Part shown: positions 1 through 9,106 of the stretch, in pieces
Position numbering within the stretch: the stretch's first letter is position 1
Layout: each line of letters begins with the position of its first letter
Assembly (NCBI GenBank): GCA_965279195.1
Contig: CBDIHP010000043.1
Span: forward strand, 252,065 to 316,064
DNA: 64,000 nucleotides
Source of the DNA: CBDIHP01 sp965279195
GTDB taxonomy: Bacteria; Planctomycetota; Planctomycetia; Isosphaerales; Isosphaeraceae
Reading direction: 5' to 3'
The notes under the pieces: generated by a model
Told to the model about the DNA's origin: nothing
Seen by the model: the letters and a program-made list of their open reading frames with translations, nothing else
The model's database searches: none
Position numbers and translations under genes: made by a program

Positions 1-117
1 GCCGACCACGAGCAGGCCCGCGATCAGACGCGTGGCGGATTCGTGCGACGCGCGATCCTGCGTGGCGGGACGGCCGTTCGGACCGGGGAATCGGGCGGAG
101 GTGGCGGTCGGTGGCAC
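1..117 (-). CDS. possible 5' end of a gene leaving the window
   Basis: A minus-strand frame is open from a GTG at 117 to the window edge (39 codons). A GGGAG sequence lies about 9 bases before the GTG and could be its ribosome binding site. The last visible residues (TRLIAGLLVVG) look like the start of a signal or membrane segment after a short Pro/Arg/Ser-rich leader. No family can be recognised from so short a piece. An ATG near 157 in another frame gives an arginine-rich product and was not preferred. Low confidence. Confidence 0.35.
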   Translation of the reverse strand, partial: MPPTATSARFPGPNGRPATQDRASHESATRLIAGLLVVG

Positions 118-263
118 GGTGCGGCTCCCGGTTCGTCGAGCCCGCCCGCCGATCCATCACGGCAGGACCACTCGCAACGAACCGGGCTGTTCAAATCCCG
201 TGCCGAACCGCTTTGGAGGGCGGAGGCGACGCATCCGCTTCTGTGTGAGGTGGGTTTGCAGAC

Positions 264-300
264 ATGAGAAAACCCACGGATGCGGGGGCGTCCGTGGGTT
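264..300 (-). terminator. Rho-independent terminator after serA
   Basis: Perfect 10-bp inverted repeat, AACCCACGGA at 271-280 and TCCGTGGGTT at 291-300, with a 10-base loop. On the minus strand the stem runs into TTTTCTC. It lies about 64 bases after the serA stop, so it most likely ends that transcript. Confidence 0.65.
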
Positions 301-335
301 CTCGATTGTCGGCGAATTCATCCGGCCTCTGGAAA

Positions 336-354
336 GCGGAAGCCCTGCTTCCGC
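336..354. repeat. short palindrome of the GCGGAAGC family
   Basis: GCGGAAGC, three bases, GCTTCCGC: an 8-bp stem between the serA stop and its terminator. The same core forms the tips of the larger elements at 17295-17429, 40515-40655 and 56780-56920, so this looks like a remnant or minimal copy. Confidence 0.6.
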
Positions 355-363
355 GCTCCGAGG

Positions 364-1992
364 TCAGGAGAGCCAGGGCAGGGGGGCGCCGGCTTCGGGG
401 AGGTGGATCAGGCTGATGCTGATCATATCGGGGTGCCGCTTGACCTCTTCGAGGGCCTCTGCGGGCGGGGTGGAGTCGAGATTGACGACGCCGATGGCCT
501 CGCCGCCGGGCTTGTTCTGGTTGCGGCCGACGTTCATCTGGGCGATGTTCACCCCGTACTTGCCGAACGTCGTCCCGAGGAAACCGATCAACCCGGGGAC
601 ATCTCGGTGGGTGAAGATGAACAGGGTGCCGTCGAGGTGGGCGTCGAGCCGGTAGGGACCGAGCCGGACGAGCCGGAGGAATTCCTTCCCGAACAGCGTG
701 CCCGAGGCGACGTAGGTCTTGCTGTCGGTCTCGACCTCGGCCTGGATCATGGTGCCGAAGTCGCCCGGGTCGCTGTTGGACTCGGAGACGATGGCGATGC
801 CGCGGTCCTTGGCGAGGACCTCGGCGTTGACGAGGTTGACCGGCTCCTGGAGGGCGGCCTCCATCCAGCCGGCGGCGAAACTCGCGGTGATGAGCCGGGT
901 GTTCTTGTCGGCGACCTCGCCGCGATACCGCAGGCTCGCCCGCTTCACCACGCCGCGGTCCATCTGGGCGTGGAGCATGCCGAGGCGTCGGCCGAGGTCG
1001 AGGTAGAGCCGGATGTCTTCCAGCTCCGCCCGGTCGAGGGTCGGCATGTTCACGGCGAACCGGACGCGGCCGGAGCGGAAGAAGTCGATGAGGAGCTGCG
1101 CGGCCTCGACGGCCACGGAGACCTGGGCCTCCTCGGTCGACGCCCCGAGGTGGGGGGTGACGAGGACATTCGGGTGGCCGATGAGCGGGTGGTCGGCGGG
1201 CGGCGGCTCGGGGTCGAAGACGTCGATGGCCGCGCCGGCGACCTTGCCCGCGTTGAGGGCGTCGAGCAGGGCGGCCTCGTCGATCAGCCCGCCCCGGGCG
1301 CAGTTGATGAGGCGGACGGTCGGCTTCATGGTCGCGAGTTCCTTCGCGCCGATGATGTGCCGGGTCTCGGCCGTGAGCGGTGTGTGGACGGTGATGTAGT
1401 CGGCCTGCGGCCAGATCTCGTCGAGCGGGAGGCTCTCGATGCCGAGTTCGAGCGCGCGTTCGGCCGACAGGAAGGGATCATATCCGATCACCTTCATGTC
1501 GAAACCCGCCGCGCGCTTGGCGACGGCCAGGCCGACGCGGCCGAGGCCGATGACGGCTAGGGTCTTGCCGCCGAGCTGGGTGCCGGTGAACTTGTTGCGG
1601 TCCCACCGGCCGGCCTTGAGGCTGTCGTTGGCCTTGGCGACGTTGCGGGACAGGGCGCACATGAGCGCCATGGTGTGCTCGGCGGTGGAGACGGTGTTGC
1701 CGCCGGGCGTGTTCATGACGACGATGCCCTGGCGGGTGGCCGCGGCGGCGTCGATGTTGTCGACCCCGACGCCCGCGCGGACGATCGCCTTGAGCCGGCC
1801 CTGGTCGCGGAGGACCTCCTCGGTGAGCTGGGTGCCGGAGCGGATCACGATCCCGTCGGCCTCCGCCAGCGCCGCACGCAGGCCGGGGACCTCGAGCTTC
1901 GTGTTCACGATCACTTCCAGCCCGGGCTCCGCCCGCAAGAGTTGCAGGCCCTCCTCGGCCAGCTTGTCCGTCACCAACACGCGATACGCCAC
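364..1992 (-). CDS. serA: D-3-phosphoglycerate dehydrogenase
   Basis: Catalyses the first step of serine synthesis, NAD-dependent oxidation of 3-phosphoglycerate to 3-phosphohydroxypyruvate, in the cytoplasm. The 542-residue product has the long form of the enzyme. It shows a Rossmann motif (GLGRVG), the dehydrogenase signature with catalytic Arg (NCARGG), Glu in DVFDPEPP, His in TPHLGAST, then an intervening domain and a C-terminal ACT domain (THRDVPGLIGFLG). The ACT domain suggests feedback control by serine, as known for the family. I chose the GTG at 1992 because GGAG lies about 10 bases upstream, homology starts at AYRVLV, and the longer frame runs into an inverted-repeat element. The next gene upstream is a class V aminotransferase, which fits a serine pathway pair. 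Confidence 0.95.
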   Translation of the reverse strand: MAYRVLVTDKLAEEGLQLLRAEPGLEVIVNTKLEVPGLRAALAEADGIVIRSGTQLTEEVLRDQGRLKAIVRAGVGVDNIDAAAATRQGIVVMNTPGGNTVSTAEHTMALMCALSRNVAKANDSLKAGRWDRNKFTGTQLGGKTLAVIGLGRVGLAVAKRAAGFDMKVIGYDPFLSAERALELGIESLPLDEIWPQADYITVHTPLTAETRHIIGAKELATMKPTVRLINCARGGLIDEAALLDALNAGKVAGAAIDVFDPEPPPADHPLIGHPNVLVTPHLGASTEEAQVSVAVEAAQLLIDFFRSGRVRFAVNMPTLDRAELEDIRLYLDLGRRLGMLHAQMDRGVVKRASLRYRGEVADKNTRLITASFAAGWMEAALQEPVNLVNAEVLAKDRGIAIVSESNSDPGDFGTMIQAEVETDSKTYVASGTLFGKEFLRLVRLGPYRLDAHLDGTLFIFTHRDVPGLIGFLGTTFGKYGVNIAQMNVGRNQNKPGGEAIGVVNLDSTPPAEALEEVKRHPDMISISLIHLPEAGAPLPWLS

Positions 1993-2035
1993 GGTCCCGG
2001 GCTCCCTGCTGATGGGGTAGTGAATGGGAAAGAGA

Positions 2036-2196
2036 TTGAACCACAGGGACGCAGAGGGCACGGAGGAAGAGGAGAAGTTACGGATGGAGACTCGTTGATT
2101 TCAAAAAACCGATCGGGCCAGGCTTTTTAAATCCACAGGATCTCGTCCATCGATCTCTCGTCTTCCCTCTGCGTTCTCCGTGTCTCTGTGGTTCAA
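2036..2196. repeat. inverted-repeat element between serA and the aminotransferase
   Basis: The ends are TTGAACCACAG (from 2036) and its exact complement CTGTGGTTCAA (to 2196). Further similarity inward is interrupted: GGGACGCAGAGGGCACGGAG on one side against AGACACGGAGAACGCAGAGG on the other. No coding frame is evident inside. The ACCACAG-GACGCAGAGG type of sequence is familiar as an interspersed bacterial repeat. It fills almost all of the gap between the two genes. Confidence 0.6.
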
Positions 2197-2213
2197 TCCG
2201 GATTTCTTGGATC

Positions 2214-3368
2214 TCAGGCGCCGACGGTCGAGCGGGTGCCGATGAGGACGCGCTGGGCGGCGGTGACGGCGACGCCGGGCTCGATGTCCAGGCCGAGGTC
2301 GGCGAGGACCATCTCCAGGGCGGCGAGGCCGGAGATCACGTCGAGTTCGTCCATGTAGCCCATGTGGCCGACGCGGACGATCTTTCCCTTGAGCTTGTCC
2401 TGGCCGCCGACGGTGGTGATCCCGAACCGCGTCTCGAGCGGGTTGCGGATGTCGGAATCCTTGATGCCGTCGGGCACGCGGAAGGCGGTGAGGCCCTCGG
2501 CCGGCCGGGCGCTGAAGAGTTCCAGGCCGAGCGCCTGGATGCCCGCCTGGCAGGCCTCGCTCATGACCTTGTGACGCTTCCAGACATTCTCAATCCCTTC
2601 CTCTTCGATCCGCTTGAGTGCGGCGCGGAGGCCGAGGATGAGGGTGTGGGCCGGGGTGAACGGAGTGTCGAACTCCTTCATCTTCTTCCGGGCCGACTTG
2701 AGGTTGAAGTAGAAGCTCTTGGAGTCGAACGCGTCGATCTTGGCCCAGGCCTTGGGGCTGACCGAGATGAACGCCAGGCCCGGCGGGAGCATCAGGGCCT
2801 TCTGGGAGCCGACGCAGAGGAGGTCGACGCCCCAGGCGTCGGCGCGGCATTCCATGGCACCGACGCCGGAGATGCCGTCGACGGCATAGACGGCGTCGGT
2901 CTGGGCGACGACCTTGCCGATGGCCTCGACCGGGTGGCCGGTGCCGGTGGAGGTCTCGCTCAGGGTGCCCATCACGCAGACGGTGTCGGGGTGTTGCTTC
3001 AGGGCGTTGGCGACGTGCTCGGGATCGACGGGCTGGCCCCATTCGGTCTCGAGGTTCACGGCGTTGATGCCGTAGGCCTTGCAGATGCTGCCCCACCGGG
3101 CGGCGAAGTAGCCGGCCGAGAGGACGATCGCCTTGCCCCCGGGCGGGACGGTGTTGACCGCGGCGGCCTCCATCGCGCCGGTGCCGGAGGCGGTCAGGAT
3201 CATCACGTCGTTTTCGGTCTGGAAGACCGTCTTCAGGCCGGCGGCGACCTCGGTGATGACGGCCTTCGCCTCGGCGGAGCGGTGGTGGATGACCGGCCGG
3301 GCGAGTTCGAGCAGGACGTCCTCGGGGACCGGGGCGGGCCCCGGCGTCATCAAGCGCGGCTTCCTCAT
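2214..3368 (-). CDS. class V aminotransferase (alanine-glyoxylate / serine-pyruvate type; candidate phosphoserine aminotransferase)
   Basis: PLP-dependent aminotransferase of 384 residues. The N-terminus (MTPGPAPVPEDV) and the PLP-lysine motif GSQKALMLPPG, with Lys190, are typical of the alanine-glyoxylate aminotransferase group. DGISGVGA at about 164-171 contains the Asp that contacts the PLP nitrogen, and VRVGHMG near the C-terminus carries the substrate-carboxylate Arg. GAGGAA lies 8 bases before the ATG. The gene is upstream of serA on the same strand, 221 bases from the serA start, with an inverted-repeat element between. In several bacteria and archaea class V enzymes of this type replace SerC, so it may convert phosphohydroxypyruvate to phosphoserine. 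Glyoxylate or pyruvate transamination is the alternative; the sequence alone does not decide. Confidence 0.85.
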   Translation of the reverse strand: MRKPRLMTPGPAPVPEDVLLELARPVIHHRSAEAKAVITEVAAGLKTVFQTENDVMILTASGTGAMEAAAVNTVPPGGKAIVLSAGYFAARWGSICKAYGINAVNLETEWGQPVDPEHVANALKQHPDTVCVMGTLSETSTGTGHPVEAIGKVVAQTDAVYAVDGISGVGAMECRADAWGVDLLCVGSQKALMLPPGLAFISVSPKAWAKIDAFDSKSFYFNLKSARKKMKEFDTPFTPAHTLILGLRAALKRIEEEGIENVWKRHKVMSEACQAGIQALGLELFSARPAEGLTAFRVPDGIKDSDIRNPLETRFGITTVGGQDKLKGKIVRVGHMGYMDELDVISGLAALEMVLADLGLDIEPGVAVTAAQRVLIGTRSTVGA

Positions 3369-3664
3369 CGAGCGGGTTCCTCAGCGGTCGTCCGGGCACG
3401 ACCTGTCGGCGTGTGGATCGCCAGTTGACTCTGTTCCGATCCAGTCCGGTGGCGGCCGACCCCGGTGCGTGCCTCCCGGCCGGGGTCGCGGGCGAAAGGA
3501 CTATCTTACCGTCCCGACCCCATTTCGGGGAGTCATGTTCGCGGCGCGCGGGCGGGTGGTGGCCGTCCGACCTCCCCAAACCGAATTCTTTCATGTCTCC
3601 CGTGCCGTGGACGCAACACAAACCCCGCCAACGCGTTGCCTTCACCATGGTGCGAGGGCGACGC

Positions 3665-4972
3665 TCATCTGGGCCCGAATCGCCCCCCGCGCGGGACCTG
3701 GGGGCCGGGAAAGTTCGGCCCCCGCATCCGCTCAATGTCGCGCTGGATCCTGTCCCGGACCTCTTTCTGCTTGGCCCGGAACTCCGCCTGGGCCTCCTCG
3801 AACCTCTTGTGGTGTTCCTCGGCCTGCTTGCGGTTCGCTTCGGCCCGCCTGAGGTTCTCGGCGGCGTCGACTCGGGCCTCCTGGGCGAGATCCCGGACGG
3901 GGACGTCGGTGAACTGTAACGGAATGACGTCGGAGACTTTACGGCGTTCCACGCCCAGGCCCGGCCTGGCGGCGACCTCCATCCAGGCCTCGTAGGGACC
4001 CTCCTCGGGCTTGGCCATGAAGCTGGAGGCTCCAATGGTCCCCGACGTGTTCATCCGCATCTCGTGGAGGGTCGTCAGCTCGCCCCGGGCCTTCGGGGAT
4101 TTGATCACAAGCACATACTGCTCCAGGCCTTCCAGCTCGCCCTGCTGGATCTGGTAGTCGATGCTCATGGCCACCCCGGGCATCGAGGTGCCGATCGGAG
4201 ACGAGTTGCGCATGAACTTGCCGTTGGACAGCCAGACCTTGATCTCCGGGCCAGTCCGGGGCGGTCCGAAGTTAGGTACCTTCGGGGGGGCAGCCGGGCG
4301 ATCCGGGAAGGCCCCCGGCGCCTCCTGCGCGGGGCCGGCAGCGAGCTGCGGCACGCCTCGGATCGCGTTGCTCAGCCCGATGAAGAACCCGGCCAGGAAG
4401 AGCGAGGAGAGCCCGCAGTCGACCACCCAGTCCGCGACCTGGCCCCAGGTCTCGCAGGCGAACGCCCGGCGGTTCCCCCCGGCGAACGAGATCCCCGCCC
4501 CGACGACCGAGACCGACGTGGCGATGACCCCGATCAGCAGCAGGATCGTCAGCCCGAACCCGATCAGTAGCATGGCCGGTTCCGTGGCGAATTCGGCCGG
4601 AACCCGCCGGGTGAACATCGAGATCACGACGAACGCCGTGAGCGTGAGGCTGGCGAACCGCCGGATCCCCAGGCCCCAGGGCTCGCCCTTGGACTTCGAC
4701 TTCGGCTTCGACGCGAGCCCGAAGCCGGCCCGCCTCGGCATCGGCGGTTCGAGGCCGTCGTCGCGATAGGCGGCGCGGTTGGATTTCGGGGGCAGCGGGG
4801 CGGCGGGGCCGTCGTCGATGCCGTAGAGGTCATCCGCCGTCAGCGTCGTCGGCCCCGGCTGGGGGATCCGCATGACGTTGCCGCACGTCTTGCACTTCCC
4901 CTTCTTGCCCGCGAGGTTGTCGCTGAGCGTGTAGGCCTTGCCGCACGACTCGCATTCGAATGAGATGCTCAT
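3665..4972 (-). CDS. zinc-ribbon membrane protein with charged C-terminal helix
   Basis: 435 residues, function unknown. The N-terminus is a four-cysteine zinc ribbon (ECESCG and CKTCG; Cys7, 10, 27, 30), a common start for planctomycete proteins. Several hydrophobic segments follow at about residues 105-220 (for example ALTAFVVISMF and LLIGFGLTILLLIGVIATS), then a soluble region. The C-terminal 60 residues are rich in Arg, Glu, Gln and Lys and probably form a helix or coiled coil. I chose the ATG at 4972 because the ribbon begins directly after it. The frame stays open to 5008, but that adds only a Ser/Pro-rich tail. Membrane-bound with a cytoplasmic ribbon is the likely topology (inference). 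Confidence 0.8.
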   Translation of the reverse strand: MSISFECESCGKAYTLSDNLAGKKGKCKTCGNVMRIPQPGPTTLTADDLYGIDDGPAAPLPPKSNRAAYRDDGLEPPMPRRAGFGLASKPKSKSKGEPWGLGIRRFASLTLTAFVVISMFTRRVPAEFATEPAMLLIGFGLTILLLIGVIATSVSVVGAGISFAGGNRRAFACETWGQVADWVVDCGLSSLFLAGFFIGLSNAIRGVPQLAAGPAQEAPGAFPDRPAAPPKVPNFGPPRTGPEIKVWLSNGKFMRNSSPIGTSMPGVAMSIDYQIQQGELEGLEQYVLVIKSPKARGELTTLHEMRMNTSGTIGASSFMAKPEEGPYEAWMEVAARPGLGVERRKVSDVIPLQFTDVPVRDLAQEARVDAAENLRRAEANRKQAEEHHKRFEEAQAEFRAKQKEVRDRIQRDIERMRGPNFPGPQVPRGGRFGPR

Positions 4973-5130
4973 GGCTCGGACCCGCGTCGGGGGGCTCGAC
5001 GAGGACACGGCCGGGCGACCCTTCCCGGCCTGCGCGATGCCTGCATCAATGCCCGGCTGGTCGGATATTCGAGCCGAACGGTCCGGTCAATTCAATAAAT
5101 TGCCCCGGATTCCTCCGCAGTTGCGATGCT

Positions 5131-5148
5131 GGGCGGTGCCCACCCTAC
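5131..5148. repeat. short dispersed repeat at the hisI stop codon
   Basis: GGGCGGTGCCCACCCTAC. The same 18 bases occur at 25972-25989, just before another gene. On the minus strand it begins GTAGGG, and the TAG inside it is the stop codon of hisI. Confidence 0.55.
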
Positions 5149-5540
5149 TTGCGGTAGACGGCCTCGGCTTCGAAGACCTTCTCGGCGTCTACCTCTAGTG
5201 AGCCCTGGGGGGTCACTTTTCTCCAGAAACAGTTGCGATAACCTTCATGGCAGGCGCCGCCGACCTGGCGGGCGAGGATGAGGAGGACGTCGGCGTCGCA
5301 GTCGACGTGCACCGACTCGACGTGCTGGACGTGGCCCGAGGTGCCGCCCTTGTGCCAGGAGGACTTGCGCGAGCGGGAGTAGAAGTGGGTCTGGCCGGTG
5401 GACAGGGTGTTGAGGACGGCGGCCCGGTCCATCCAGGCCATCATCAGGACCTCGCGGGTCTCCGCGTCCTGGACGATGGCCGGGATCAGGCCGTCGGCGG
5501 TCCACTTGAGCTGGGAGAGGAACGGCGGTTCGGGATTCAA
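5145..5540 (-). CDS. hisI: phosphoribosyl-AMP cyclohydrolase
   Basis: Opens the purine ring of phosphoribosyl-AMP, the third step of histidine synthesis, in the cytoplasm. The 131-residue product matches the single-domain HisI family through its length: DGLIPAIVQD, VLMMAWMD, THFYSRSR, the metal-binding DCDAD and the later cysteines in GGACHEG and RNCF. No HisE pyrophosphohydrolase domain follows, so that activity must be encoded elsewhere. The only start that leaves room for the usual N-terminus is a TTG at 5540, which lacks a strong ribosome binding site. It lies 24 bases after the stop of the PSCyt gene, so the two may be co-transcribed. Its TAG stop lies in a dispersed repeat. Confidence 0.93.
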   Translation of the reverse strand: MNPEPPFLSQLKWTADGLIPAIVQDAETREVLMMAWMDRAAVLNTLSTGQTHFYSRSRKSSWHKGGTSGHVQHVESVHVDCDADVLLILARQVGGACHEGYRNCFWRKVTPQGSLEVDAEKVFEAEAVYRK

Positions 5541-5564
5541 GGGACGTTCTCGACTTCGGGCGGG

Positions 5565-8465
5565 CTAGGGGACGTACAGGAACTCCTTGACATTGAACAT
5601 CACATGGGCCAGATCCTGCCAGGCCCTCGACGGGTTCGCGTGGTCGGTTGCCACGAATTCCAGGGCCTGCGCCGACTCATCCGAGGTTGCCGGCCGGCCG
5701 AAGGCCAGCTCGTACATCGCGGCGACCTTCTCCAGGTCGGAACTCCGGATCCCCCGGACCCTGGCGGCGAACCGCTTCGACTGGTCCTGCACGAACGGGT
5801 CGTTCCAGAGGGCCAGGGCCTGCGCGGGGACGTTCGAGGTGTTCCGCCGGCCCATCGTGGAGGCCGGGGCCGGGGTGTCGAAGGCGAGGAAGAACGGGTT
5901 CAGGAAGTTGCGTCTGACGTTCAAGTAGATGCTCCGCCGTCCGTTTCCATCCAGCGGGCCCGACTCCCTCGGGCGGCCCCGTCCTTCCATGAAAGGGGTC
6001 AGGTAGGGGGGCACGCCGGGGCCGAACATGGTGGGGTCGAGCCGGCCGGAGACCGCGAGCATGGCGTCGCGGAGCGACTCGGCGTCCAGGCGGCGCAGGG
6101 GCATCCGGTGGAGCAGGGCGTTGGTCGGGTCCTTGGATTCGGCATCCGGATCCAGGCCCGAGTGGCTGGACATGCGATAGGCCCTGGATGTGACGAGCAG
6201 CCGGTGCATCGCCTTGACCGACCAGCCCGAGGAGACCAGGCGGGTCGCGAGCCAGTCCAGCAGTTCGGGATGCGTCGGCGCCCGGCCCATCGCGCCGAAG
6301 TCATCGGGCGTCTTGACCAGGCCCTCGCCGAAATGCTGCTTCCACAGTCGGTTGACCAGCACACGCGAGAGGAACGGATTCGAGGGCTCGATGAGCGTTT
6401 TCGCCAGGGCCAGTCGTCCGCTGCCGGGGCCGTCGGCCATCGACTTTGGACCGCTGACCGCCTCCAGGAACCGGCGTGGGGCGAGCTCGCCCAGGGACTT
6501 CGTGCTCCCGCGCAGGTGGATTTTCACATCCTGGCCCGAGCCATCGGCCGCCGCCAGGGCGAGCGTCGGCGAGGGGATCTCCCGCTCGATCGCGCGGGCC
6601 TGCTCGATCAGGGGCTTCGCTTTCGACCCATCCACAGCCACATGTGCAGGCGCGTTGTCATTCGGCGCCGAGTGGTCGGAGAACCGGATCTCGTCGACGG
6701 CGACCCAGCCGCCGCCGTCGTTGCGGAAGCTCTGGCCTCCGTTGTAGTTCACCGAGCTGCCGTCGGCGATCTCGATGAACGCCTCGTGCCCCTTCCACGC
6801 CGCGACGTCCACAACGATCCAGCGCAGCTCGTCGCCGTGCTTCACAGAGGGGATCAGGCCGCCGTAGATCGGCGAGCGGTTCTTGTCGAATCCATCCACG
6901 ACCACGTTGATCTGCCCGGTCGTCCCGGCCGCGCGGATCTGGATGTAGTTGGACGTGATCGCGAACGTCTTCGACCGCAGGACCCCCTGGAGCCGGTCGG
7001 AGACCAGACCGCTGTGGGCCATCCCTTTCCACACCGCCGCCGGGCCGTTGGGCCGCAGGGCGAGGTCGTCGGTCTGCGTGGGGCCCTTGCCGAAGGCGTC
7101 GCCGGTGACCGACCAGCCGTCGAATTCGGGGCCATCGAAACGCTCGAACACGGTTTCATCCGTCGCCGGCTTCGCCTCCGACTTCGGCGATTGCGGCTTC
7201 AGGATGCCCCGGATCTCGCCCTTCAGCGTGTCGATGGCCTCGGCCTTCGCCCGGATCTTGCCCGGCGGGTCGAGGAACGCCTGCTGCGGCCGGGTGCTCC
7301 AGAAGTAACCGGCCAACGCGTAATAATCTTTCGCTGTGATTGCATCAAACTTGTGATCATGACAGCGGGCACACGAGATCGTCAGGCCGAGGAACGCCTT
7401 GCCCAGGACGTCGATCTGGTTGTCGACCCGACGCGCGGTGTCTTCCCGCGAATCGACCGGCGAATGCGTCCCCTCACCTAACCACAGCGACGCCGTGCCG
7501 ATGACCGAATCATTCTGATGCGTCGTCGGGTCGAGCCTCGGCGTTTCCAGCAAGTCCCCGGCGATCTGCTCGACCACGAACCTGTCATAGGGCAAGTCGA
7601 GGTTGAATGCCCGGATCAGGTAATCGCGGTAGTGATACGCACCCTGGATGTCATAATCGAATTCATGCCCCGCCGTCTCCGCGTAACGGACAAGGTCGAG
7701 CCAGTGCCGCGCCTGACGCTCGCCGTAGTGTGGGCTTGCCAGCAGGCGGTCGACCAGCCGCTCGTAGGCGTCGGGCCGTTTGTCCTCGACGAATGCCTTC
7801 ACCTCGTCCGGCGTCGGCGGCAGGCCGATGAGGTCGAAGCTCAGGCGACGGATCAAGGTCCGCCGATCCGCCTCGGGGGCCGGCTTGAGCCCTTCCTTCT
7901 CCAGACGGGCGAGCAGGAACGCGTCGACCGGGTTGTGCGGCCAGCCCTTGTCCTTTACCACCGGCGCCGCAGGGTTCTTGACCGGCTGGAAGCTCCAGAA
8001 CTTCGCCCGCTGCTTCATCACCTCGCCGGGCACGGGGGCGAGCTTGGGGTTCTCCGCGATCCCCGCGCTCGGCACCTCGACCCCCCAGGGGACCCCCTTC
8101 GCGACCCACCGCGACAGGGCCTCGATTTCCTTGTCGGGCAGCTTCGACTTGGGGGGCATCTTGACGACGTCCCCATCGTAATGGATCGCCTCGATGAGCA
8201 GGCTCTCCTCGGGCTTGCCCGGCACCACCGCCGCGCCCGAGGCCCCGCCCTTGAGGACGGCCGCCCTCGAATCGAGCCGCAGCCCCCCCCTGGCCTTGGC
8301 CGCGTCGTGGCAGGACAGGCACCGCGTCGCCAGGATCGGCCGGACTTCCTTCTCGAAGGCCTCGATCGCCGCCACGTCCGGCCTCGCGTCGTCGGCGGGC
8401 GCCTGACAGGGCCACAGGAGCATGAGCCCCAACGTCCCGACCCACCCGCGCAAGACGTTTTCCAT
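5565..8465 (-). CDS. PSCyt1-DUF1549-DUF1553 protein (planctomycete cytochrome-like)
   Basis: 966 residues, probably exported (hydrophobic N-terminus ending near QAPADD). A cytochrome c-like PSCyt1 domain at about 30-110 has one haem motif (CLSCH) and VKMPP as candidate distal Met. DUF1549 follows at about 175-390 (HWLDLVRYAET, CARCHDHKFD, which gives a second CxxCH). A beta-rich insert with similarity to carbohydrate-binding or laminin-G-like folds lies in the middle (inference). DUF1553 is at about 670-940 (NRLWKQHFGEGLV). Such proteins are abundant in planctomycetes and usually sit beside DUF1501 genes. The role is unproven, though polysaccharide use at the cell surface is often suggested. 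Here no DUF1501 gene is adjacent; hisI follows. Confidence 0.9.
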   Translation of the reverse strand: MENVLRGWVGTLGLMLLWPCQAPADDARPDVAAIEAFEKEVRPILATRCLSCHDAAKARGGLRLDSRAAVLKGGASGAAVVPGKPEESLLIEAIHYDGDVVKMPPKSKLPDKEIEALSRWVAKGVPWGVEVPSAGIAENPKLAPVPGEVMKQRAKFWSFQPVKNPAAPVVKDKGWPHNPVDAFLLARLEKEGLKPAPEADRRTLIRRLSFDLIGLPPTPDEVKAFVEDKRPDAYERLVDRLLASPHYGERQARHWLDLVRYAETAGHEFDYDIQGAYHYRDYLIRAFNLDLPYDRFVVEQIAGDLLETPRLDPTTHQNDSVIGTASLWLGEGTHSPVDSREDTARRVDNQIDVLGKAFLGLTISCARCHDHKFDAITAKDYYALAGYFWSTRPQQAFLDPPGKIRAKAEAIDTLKGEIRGILKPQSPKSEAKPATDETVFERFDGPEFDGWSVTGDAFGKGPTQTDDLALRPNGPAAVWKGMAHSGLVSDRLQGVLRSKTFAITSNYIQIRAAGTTGQINVVVDGFDKNRSPIYGGLIPSVKHGDELRWIVVDVAAWKGHEAFIEIADGSSVNYNGGQSFRNDGGGWVAVDEIRFSDHSAPNDNAPAHVAVDGSKAKPLIEQARAIEREIPSPTLALAAADGSGQDVKIHLRGSTKSLGELAPRRFLEAVSGPKSMADGPGSGRLALAKTLIEPSNPFLSRVLVNRLWKQHFGEGLVKTPDDFGAMGRAPTHPELLDWLATRLVSSGWSVKAMHRLLVTSRAYRMSSHSGLDPDAESKDPTNALLHRMPLRRLDAESLRDAMLAVSGRLDPTMFGPGVPPYLTPFMEGRGRPRESGPLDGNGRRSIYLNVRRNFLNPFFLAFDTPAPASTMGRRNTSNVPAQALALWNDPFVQDQSKRFAARVRGIRSSDLEKVAAMYELAFGRPATSDESAQALEFVATDHANPSRAWQDLAHVMFNVKEFLYVP

Positions 8466-9106
8466 GCCGGTCGCTCCGCCACCTACCGGATCCGGTTGTG
8501 CCCTTGTTGAACAATCCCGATCTTAGCCGCCCTCGGTCCCCTTCGCCAGTTCACAGCCTCGCGCCGCCCGCGCACGAAATCGCGGGAACAAAGCCATTTG
8601 CCGCCGAGTTCCGCTGCACGCCCTCGCGAAATCGCGGGAACAAAGCCAATCGACCTTCGAACGCGGCGACTTCGAGTGGGCGAAACGAAGCCATTTCGTC
8701 GTAACATCTTCTGGCGGTGACGCTTATCTATCAACACTCCCGAACCACCCGGAACCACTCCAAATTGCCAAAGAGCCGGGGCGCGCAAAGTCAAATGTCC
8801 CCGCGAGAAATATAGGTCCCGCCGGCGGAAAATCTCATGGAATCCGGCCAGCCCATTCAGGCGTTGCCGTCAGAATCGGAACTCTCCGGTAGGGTGGGGG
8901 GCCGACGCGAGCCGGAGGCCGCGTCACCACACGGACGGGTGCGGATGTTGGTGCCGGACACCCGATCGGCAGGGCTCGATGTCGGCGGGGTGATGCCTCC
9001 CCTTTGGGGCGACGTCTGCGGACCAATCTGACACGAGATTCCGGGCGGGCGGTCTGATAATCTATCGGGACCATTGGATGTTGCCCCGTCCCGGAAGGAC
9101 TGACGC
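8466..9106. other. 640-bp intergenic region between divergent genes
   Basis: Separates the PSCyt gene (minus) from the DUF4838 gene (plus). It holds two copies of a short repeat at 8575-8596 and 8627-8648 and a GGTAGGGTGGGG stretch near 8889. A GATAAT at 9056-9061 could be a -10 box for the downstream gene, but I see no good -35 partner. No gene is supported here. Confidence 0.5.
8575..8648 (+). repeat. two direct copies of a 22-bp dispersed repeat
   Basis: Two identical 22-base copies at 8575-8596 and 8627-8648 share the core CGCGGGAACAAAGCCA. A third copy with one mismatch lies at 51546-51567 in inverse orientation, and a weaker one at 50074-50095. Function unknown. Confidence 0.6.

Noticed and set aside
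280..1560. Long plus-strand open frame opposite serA
   Set aside because: Its Gly/Val/Asp-rich product is a by-product of high GC; serA on the other strand has full catalytic motifs.
5247..7481. 744-codon plus-strand frame opposite hisI and the PSCyt gene
   Set aside because: No ribosome binding site, domain or normal composition; the minus-strand genes are clear.
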